From Thermomucor indicae-seudaticae (taxonomy: Eukaryota > Mucoromycota > Mucoromycetes > Mucorales > Lichtheimiaceae), in assembly GCA_000787465.1 (NCBI GenBank), contig JSYX01000300.1, positions 1 through 34,631 on the forward strand: DNA of 34,631 bases. Direction: 5' to 3'. Shown here one piece after another: positions 29,198 through 34,631 of this stretch. The first letter of the stretch is position 1. The number at the start of each line of letters is the position of its first letter. A model generated the notes under the pieces. The model was not told the origin of the DNA and searched no databases. It was given only the letters and a program-made list of their open reading frames with translations. The position numbers were made by a program, and so were the translations under genes.

Positions 29198-29803
29198 TTA
29201 AGCATCACTAGTGCCGAGCTCGTCATTAAAAGCTCCGTCTTGTTCAGCCAAGTCCAGCGTTGGCTGTACAATGCTGTCATCTCCATCGACGTCTAAAGAA
29301 GATTGAGAACCCGAGTGCATCGACTTTATACGTGTAATAATTGCCTCTTGTCTTCCTTTTTCTGCCTTCGTTTTTCTTCGCTGGCTTGTACTGGGCTTCG
29401 ACTTCTTCGGTCGTGCTTTCGACAACGTTCTCCAAAGATCTAGCGCTGCTTAGCTTTGTTGACCGGTGCAACCTTTTCTGTGGCGCGTTGGAACCAGAAT
29501 TCGTCTGCTGCGGTGGATTTCCGCGACTGGTCAAAGTTGCTCTCCAGCGCGCTTTTTCAGGCCTTGGTCCTTGATTTTCTTGCAGGATATATTTATATAG
29601 CGCCGATACGCGCTTTGCTTATTTGTGCCCTTGAACTTCAGTGCGTACGTTTTAACAGTGAGATTCGTTCCTCGATCGAAACGCCAGGCGGTGTCAGCGG
29701 GCAGCCTCCGCACAGTACTTGATTCTGCTATCCAATGTGGGTTGTTTTTCCTGGGAGGTGCTTGTTCCAGGATCCATTGTGTGAAAAGGCGGTAGCGTAT
29801 CAC
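29198..29803 (-). pseudogene. Unknown charged protein in shifted frames (gene or relic)
   Basis: Three minus-strand frames follow one another. One has WRFDRGTNLTVKTYALKFKG and KIKDQGLKKRAGEQL. The second has QTNSGSNAPQKRLHRSTKLS and VESTTEEVEAQYKP. The third is basic, then acidic (RPKKSKPSTSQRRKTKAEKG, DVDGDDSIVQPTLDLAEQDG), and closes at a stop near 29198. The composition suggests one nuclear-type protein broken by two frame changes. No introns reconcile the frames. Not recognised. Confidence 0.3.
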
Positions 29804-30169
29804 CCCAGCAACTGAACAGTCACCATGGCAACTGAATTGGCTGTGCGCAGGCTTTCAACCCAACCAGAGGTGGGGAAGGACCACGGGTGCGGAGGTCAAG
29901 ATGCACAAAATAATAAACAGATGCTGAGATGGACGCAATAACGGACGATGGAACGGGATGTGGCTAAAGGCCGCCAGTGCAGATGCCAAGATGCACATCT
30001 TATTGGACAGTGTATATGGGCTATGGCAGCACACGTGATGCATAGAACCAGTCCCTCTCTCTTTTTCCCAAGCTATCAGCAATGCTGGGAGCTCAATCAA
30101 AGGTTGGCTGGTAGTATATATATGGCTTCGTAATCCCTCTTCTCATTCATTTTGGGTGCGCGCGCATAG

Positions 30170-31241
30170 TCCAGAGACACGCACCGCATTGCGCAATTCC
30201 TTCATGAATGCCTGGTTCTGGGTAGCCTTCGCGTATGCTCGTTTTTTGCGTCATTTGGCTGCAACGAAAACAATTTTTGACACCTACATGATTAGGGCTT
30301 CAAGCACTTTGATGTATTTTTAAGAGGACGGGAAGAGCTAGTGCTTTCTATACCCACCCATACGGGTTCCAAACGGGAAAACTCGTCATTGATTCCCGCC
30401 TTGGCAGACAGCCCACGGTGAGCAAGGCCTTCGGGCCCCGCATGAAAAATCACTAATCCAACTTTGTCAGCCTCAGTCTCTCCTACCGCGACCAAGACTT
30501 GAGACAAGTATATCATCATTATTTATGAAAAAGTGCTTTGTTCTCTTTCTTACACATCCATCTAAAAATACAGCTTAATGACGCCACAGTGTTCTTGGTG
30601 ACAGGATACTCGCGGTATAAATGTCCATATGTCTATGTAAGCGCTACTTTATTACTATTTCTAAGCCAGTCATTCATTCATTCATTCTTGGCGGCAAGTC
30701 TCGAACAGCACGCGAACACGATGCGGAGGAAGACGACGACGAAGATGGAAGCAGCATTGATGAAGAGCTGCCAATGACTTTGAACACAAACACAGAGTGG
30801 CGCACTAGAAGCAAGTTTTCTGAGGGAGAGAGAGCGGATGCAAGGGGAGGGCTAGTTGAATTGATGAGGTATCATCAGGTGTGGCTTTATGGGAGATCAT
30901 TGCCGAGGTTTTACACCTCGTGAAGCAGCCTTCGAACCCGTTCCAGGTGGACATGGCTTACCTTGACCATCTTCCATTAGAAGAAGGCATCCTGCTCACT
31001 GGCGCCTTGGTGAACTTTTTGCAGACAATCTGGCTTCAAATGCAACCGACAGTTCCATATGCTGATGCAGGTAAAGTCCCTCAGCGCATGACTAACGCAA
31101 AAGTAACAATGCTTGTCGTTCGTAGTCTATGAGGATATCAAAACTCTTCAGGCGCGTCACTTGAACAGCCTCCATGAGCTTTCCAGCAAGAAGATGATCG
31201 TGCAAAATGCTATCGACCAAGTCGTCGAAGCCGGTCTCTGA
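30170..31241 (+). CDS. Unknown multi-exon gene with one apparent frame error
   Basis: Exons on the plus strand: 30170-30232, 30296-30417, 30471-30507, 30574-30636, 30699 to about 30880, then about 30881-31070 and 31126-31241 (TGA). The introns are 53-66 nt with GTATGC, GTGAGC, GTATAT, GTAAGC and GTAAAG donors, several have CTAA-type branch points, and all these phases agree. Peptide landmarks: DTHRIAQFLHECLVLGSLR, GFKHFDVFLRGREELVLSIP, DATVFLVTGYSRYKCPYVY, an acidic run (EEDDDEDGSSIDEE), ALWEIIAEVLHLVKQP, TGALVNFLQTIWLQMQP and the end KKMIVQNAIDQVVEAGL. Around 30880 the frame must shift by one base between RYHQV and ALWEII, so there is one missing nucleotide or an unseen intron. The 5' end is unresolved. 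I do not recognise the family. Confidence 0.55.
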
Positions 31242-31689
31242 GCTATTTTCATTGGTGGAATGCAGTATCATTTATAGGTCTTGATCCCGTTGCTTTGTCT
31301 ATTGTTATGCACATGGCCAGAGTTGATCCATTGGCATAAAGTTTCATGACGCGGAAGATGTTATTGGTATTGGAACGCGACCAGCCAAAAGAAAGTGTAG
31401 ATATGTAGAGATCGGGATGCCCTTACGAGTTATAACTCCCAAATTTGGGAAAATGGGCAGCCTAACATCCTCTCTCTTTAATTATTGGTTTTTTGAATGT
31501 TTCGAGCGAATCAGCGCTTATCAGGTTTGCAGTCATCAAATGAGCCATTCTAATATTTGTATGTATTTGAATATCAAAATTCGTATTCGCATTCGTTCGC
31601 GAGCGCTCGGAACGTATTCATATTCGTTTTTGTTTTTTTCTACGACTGCTATGACGCGATATCGAGACCCAGCTGTGAGAGATTTCGTC

Positions 31690-32309
31690 CTTTGTAGCTC
31701 GTTTGAAGGCAATCGAAGACGCTGCGAATATCGTTGACACAGTCCTGGATACTGTCATCTTCCAGCAAGAACTTTCTACGTTACAAGTGTTGTCAAGTTT
31801 GTGTCACACGCATCGCGGGACTTAAAATTTAACTTTCGAAATGGGGGGGATGGCAGAGCGCCTTAAAATTGGGGGGACATGGGAACAATGGTCCTTTTGG
31901 ATCTGGCGGAGCATTCCTTTAATGCTTGGAAACTGCAGTATTTTCAACGGTAAGTCACGAAATCAACGGATTGCCCTCGCCCGCAAAACTCCGGAAACCC
32001 GGGGCCCCATTGCATCGATTGTTTCTATTGAGAAAAAACTGGGATGATCAAGAGGAAACCGCCGAAACAGGAAGAGTTGGACTCCACGTGTTGTGTCATG
32101 GGTCATCCATTGCCACACATTTCATTGCGTGGGAAGACCCTGCCGCTCAACAATGACAGGGAAGACGGCTTGTCCTCCGAATATGGTATGAAGTTCCTTT
32201 CTTTTTGCGCAAATCTATTGGTTCGTTTGAAATGGAACCCATTAACGATGTGACTTCAGGAGGAATTGATTGGCTACCAACTGTCACCAAGAGCAACGTT
32301 GGTAGCTGA
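31690..32309 (+). CDS. Candidate exons of an unknown plus-strand gene
   Basis: An exon from about 31697 encodes RLKAIEDAANIVDTVLDTVI, FQQELSTLQVLS and could splice at GTTTGT (about 31797). A later exon ends with a GTAAGT donor at about 31951; its frame is ambiguous (LKIGGTWEQWSFW or MVLLDLAEHSFNAWKLQYFQ). A further exon carries KPPKQEELDSTCCVMGHPLP and REDGLSSEY, and joins through a GTATGA...CTTCAG intron to GIDWLPTVTKSNVGS and TGA 32307-32309. Several canonical splice signals support a real or recently real gene. The full structure and family are unknown. Confidence 0.35.
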
Positions 32310-32640
32310 AAGGCAATGAATAAGTCAGGTAGGTGGAACTACGGGACGACGTAAAAACACAACAAGAGAAAAAAATGATGTCAGTGGAGGAGAGGGGAAA
32401 GGAAATAAAAAGGATGTACAGTCTATAGAAGATGTACTCCACAATTTTATAATAAGAAGCCAAGAAAAGTGGAGCATTGACCTGCCGAGCCCTTACAGAG
32501 AAGAAGATTACCTGATTGCCAGAGCTAAAGCAAAGTGATACAAACAGCAAGATGACGAGCTTATCAGAAATATGTATGCCCGATGCTTACCCGCTTGTTA
32601 TTATGGAGTACTTGACGATCTTTCGTCAAGCTTCCCTTGC

Positions 32641-34065
32641 AGAAAATGCTTGTTCAGGAAGCCCAGAAACGCAAAGGTAGAAAACCGGCATCACGAAGCA
32701 CCACAGAGAACAGTTGCCCACATAGCCTGACTTCGCGATAATGACAATGCGTCCGGTGGTGCACAGTTTCCTAGTGGCTCACGGAACGAAAATCTTACCG
32801 ATCTGGGCTACAAGAAAACCGGTGGTGAAGCTCTGCTGGAACTGGAGGCGTTTGACGTGACGAAGGATTGTCCAGTAGAGATCCTCCATACCCTGATGCT
32901 TGGTGTCACCAAATACCTTGTATCAGGGTTGTGTGGCTACCTCGAGAAGAATGAAACACGAAAGCTGGAGTTACGTCTGCGCCAGTACAGATCAAAAGCG
33001 TTCAACAGAACGATGAACAGCAATCTGCGTTTACACAGATCGTTTGTTAGACGCGACTATAAGCTTCTGGCTCAGCAGCTGCCGGTCATTATGAGCGATC
33101 TTCTGAACCGCGAGTGATCAAGCACTAACTCAGCAAGAAGAAATGTAATGCAAACACTGCTGAAATGCTTCGTGGTGCACGGCGAGCTGGTCTCGCTTGT
33201 ATATATGTCAAAAGTTGCGACAAGCCTTTGGAAGTACTCAAAGTTAGTGTAGGCGAAAGTGAAAGAATCAACAGAAGCGTTGAACGCTCTCGACGACATA
33301 CTGCCATCCAGCAAGAAAAGCAACAGTCGCATCAGCAGTTGGCCAAAGCTTCACATGCTTCACCATCTGACCGAAGACTTGAATCGTTTCGCTACAGCAA
33401 TGCACTACGAGTCAGAAAAAGGCGAACAGTTTAATAGGTTTATTCGTGAACATATATATCACACAAATCGCCAAATGCCGTCGCGAGACTTATTGGGTAC
33501 CTTTGGATAACAGTTCATGTTCAGGCATATTATCGATGGTGGTAGCTGGGAAACGAACACCGAGGAGCGAGTAAAAGCAGGGGTAGGTATAGAAGAATAC
33601 CTGGCAAGAAACTCCACTTTCAGAGACATCTATCTGGGAGCCGACCGCGAATATGCAGACAACAACCAGTAGTCGAGAACTCTGCAGAAGGATCTGGCAG
33701 GATTCTTTGTGGACAAAAAATCAGGTTCATTGTGTTTGGGCAGAATAGATAGAATGACCAAAGGGACTATACACTTGGTGAGATATCATCCAAACCTGGC
33801 ATCGCACTAAGTTATACCCAATAGTGGCCAGGCAGATCTCTACCGAAGGCTTTTCCCTACGTCATTGTATGTCAACTGTGTGAAAGACCAAGTCGGAAAT
33901 CCCGTTTTCATCAGAGGGAATCCCGTCACGATTAATTCCTCGCAGCTGGATCTGCAAGAGGTCGTCGATCTCCAAGAATCACAAGGCGTCAATGGCAGCT
34001 GGAGCACTGTCAATATCTACAGGTTTGGCACCCTATGGTTTTTACTGCAAGTTAACATCGCGTAA
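32641..34065 (+). pseudogene. Transposase relic of a second family, one frame with several stops
   Basis: A single plus-strand frame gives, in order: DCPVEILHTLMLGVTKYLV, RQYRSKAFNR, RLHRSFVRRDYKLLAQQLP, KLHMLHHLTEDLNRF, EKGEQFNRFIREHIYHTNRQ, GGSWETNTEERVKAG and a closing block to TAA 34063-34065. This is the C-terminal half of a transposase domain protein widespread in Mucorales and related to Tnp2-like elements. In-frame stops at 32728, 33115, 33250, 33508, 33670 and 33808, with no suitable introns, show it is dead. The frame itself is nearly free of indels, which points to moderate age. The landmarks differ from the copy at 5.3-6.4 kb, which covers another part and seems to be another family. 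Confidence 0.75.
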
Positions 34066-34631
34066 GCATTATGCCCATCTTTTCCAGTCAACTGTTATAC
34101 TCTCCCTTATCCTTATTTCTAGACTATGTCTTTATTCGTTATATATGGTTTCTTTTCTTCCCTACCTTTTCTTTATGCCTTCGCACATATGTCCCGTATT
34201 TATCAGCTCCCATGTCTGTACTTTACGCGCTTACCCTTAGTTCTTTCTTCATCCTTTCCATATCACTTGCGTTCTATGTAATTTTTTATATTGCCTTTAT
34301 GAGACTTTATTGTCAACTAAAGTATGTCTATCTATACTACGAAGCATTACATCTCTACTATTATTATTAAAAAACACGCTTTGTTAATCAAGAGCTGCCC
34401 TTTCATTTTTCCTGTGTTTGCCACAGTTCGTAGCGCACATTTTGCAAATTCTTGGATTTTATTTCTTCTGATAGTCACCACAAACATCCAACGGCAATGA
34501 TGTCTATCTGTTATAACGCAAAGAGACTGAAAAACATGAACCACCACCATGTTGACTTTGCATTCTTTTGCGATTGTTGCATTTGTCCCACTTCATGTGT
34601 GATGCAAAACAGTCATTAGGGTGGGTCACAG
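34066..34631. other. Pyrimidine-rich right edge, no supported gene
   Basis: The stretch 34070-34380 is rich in T and C on the plus strand (many CTTT, TTCC and TATT strings). Open frames there are hydrophobic by composition only. Confidence 0.45.

Noticed and set aside
31575..31630. ATTCG-rich short repeat as a telomere-like or regulatory array
   Set aside because: Only a few imperfect units; more likely simple-sequence drift.

Overview
The window reads as nuclear DNA of an early-diverging fungus, most likely Mucoromycota (Mucorales). The reasons are dense head-to-tail genes with many 50-75 nt GT-AG introns, a Fanzor-type gene, a DUF3455 secreted protein, an MTA9-type adenine methyltransferase homologue, an Rrm4-like RNA-binding protein, and relics of transposases of kinds common in Mucorales. 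Species is not determinable from the sequence alone. Exon structures were built by hand from splice signals, reading phase and recalled family similarity; no search was run.

Layout. (1) 1-4.1 kb, minus strand: an edge exon, a DUF676/ROG1-like lipase and a complete eight-exon TM9SF/EMP70 nonaspanin. (2) 5.3-6.4 kb: a decayed Tnp2-like transposase relic, minus strand. (3) 7.0-12.1 kb, minus strand: a tight run of three complete genes, namely an MT-A70 family protein with DPPL in place of DPPW (MTA9-like), a DUF3455 secreted protein and a mitochondrial MSS116-like DEAD-box helicase. (4) 12.4-18.5 kb: accessory DNA with the 3' part of an unknown plus-strand gene, a TA-flanked MITE, an inverted pair of diverged proline-rich/coiled-coil genes, and coiled-coil relics. 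(5) 18.6-21.6 kb, minus strand: a Fanzor-family RuvC nuclease gene that keeps its recognisable catalytic motifs but carries a frameshift after the last motif and an in-frame TGA. A PD-(D/E)XK-like fragment lies upstream of it. (6) 22.7-25.8 kb, minus strand: a complete ten-exon gene for a three-RRM protein with C-terminal MLLE-like domains, resembling Rrm4. (7) 26.8-34.6 kb: accessory DNA with a Tc1/mariner relic, degenerate repeats, unknown multi-exon genes or relics on both strands, and a second transposase relic with several in-frame stops.

All confidently assigned housekeeping-type genes lie on the minus strand in head-to-tail order. The plus strand carries only unknown genes and relics. 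The genes do not form one pathway. The most interesting items are the Fanzor copy, the catalytically altered MT-A70 protein (probably the partner subunit of a DNA N6-adenine methyltransferase), and the Rrm4-like protein.
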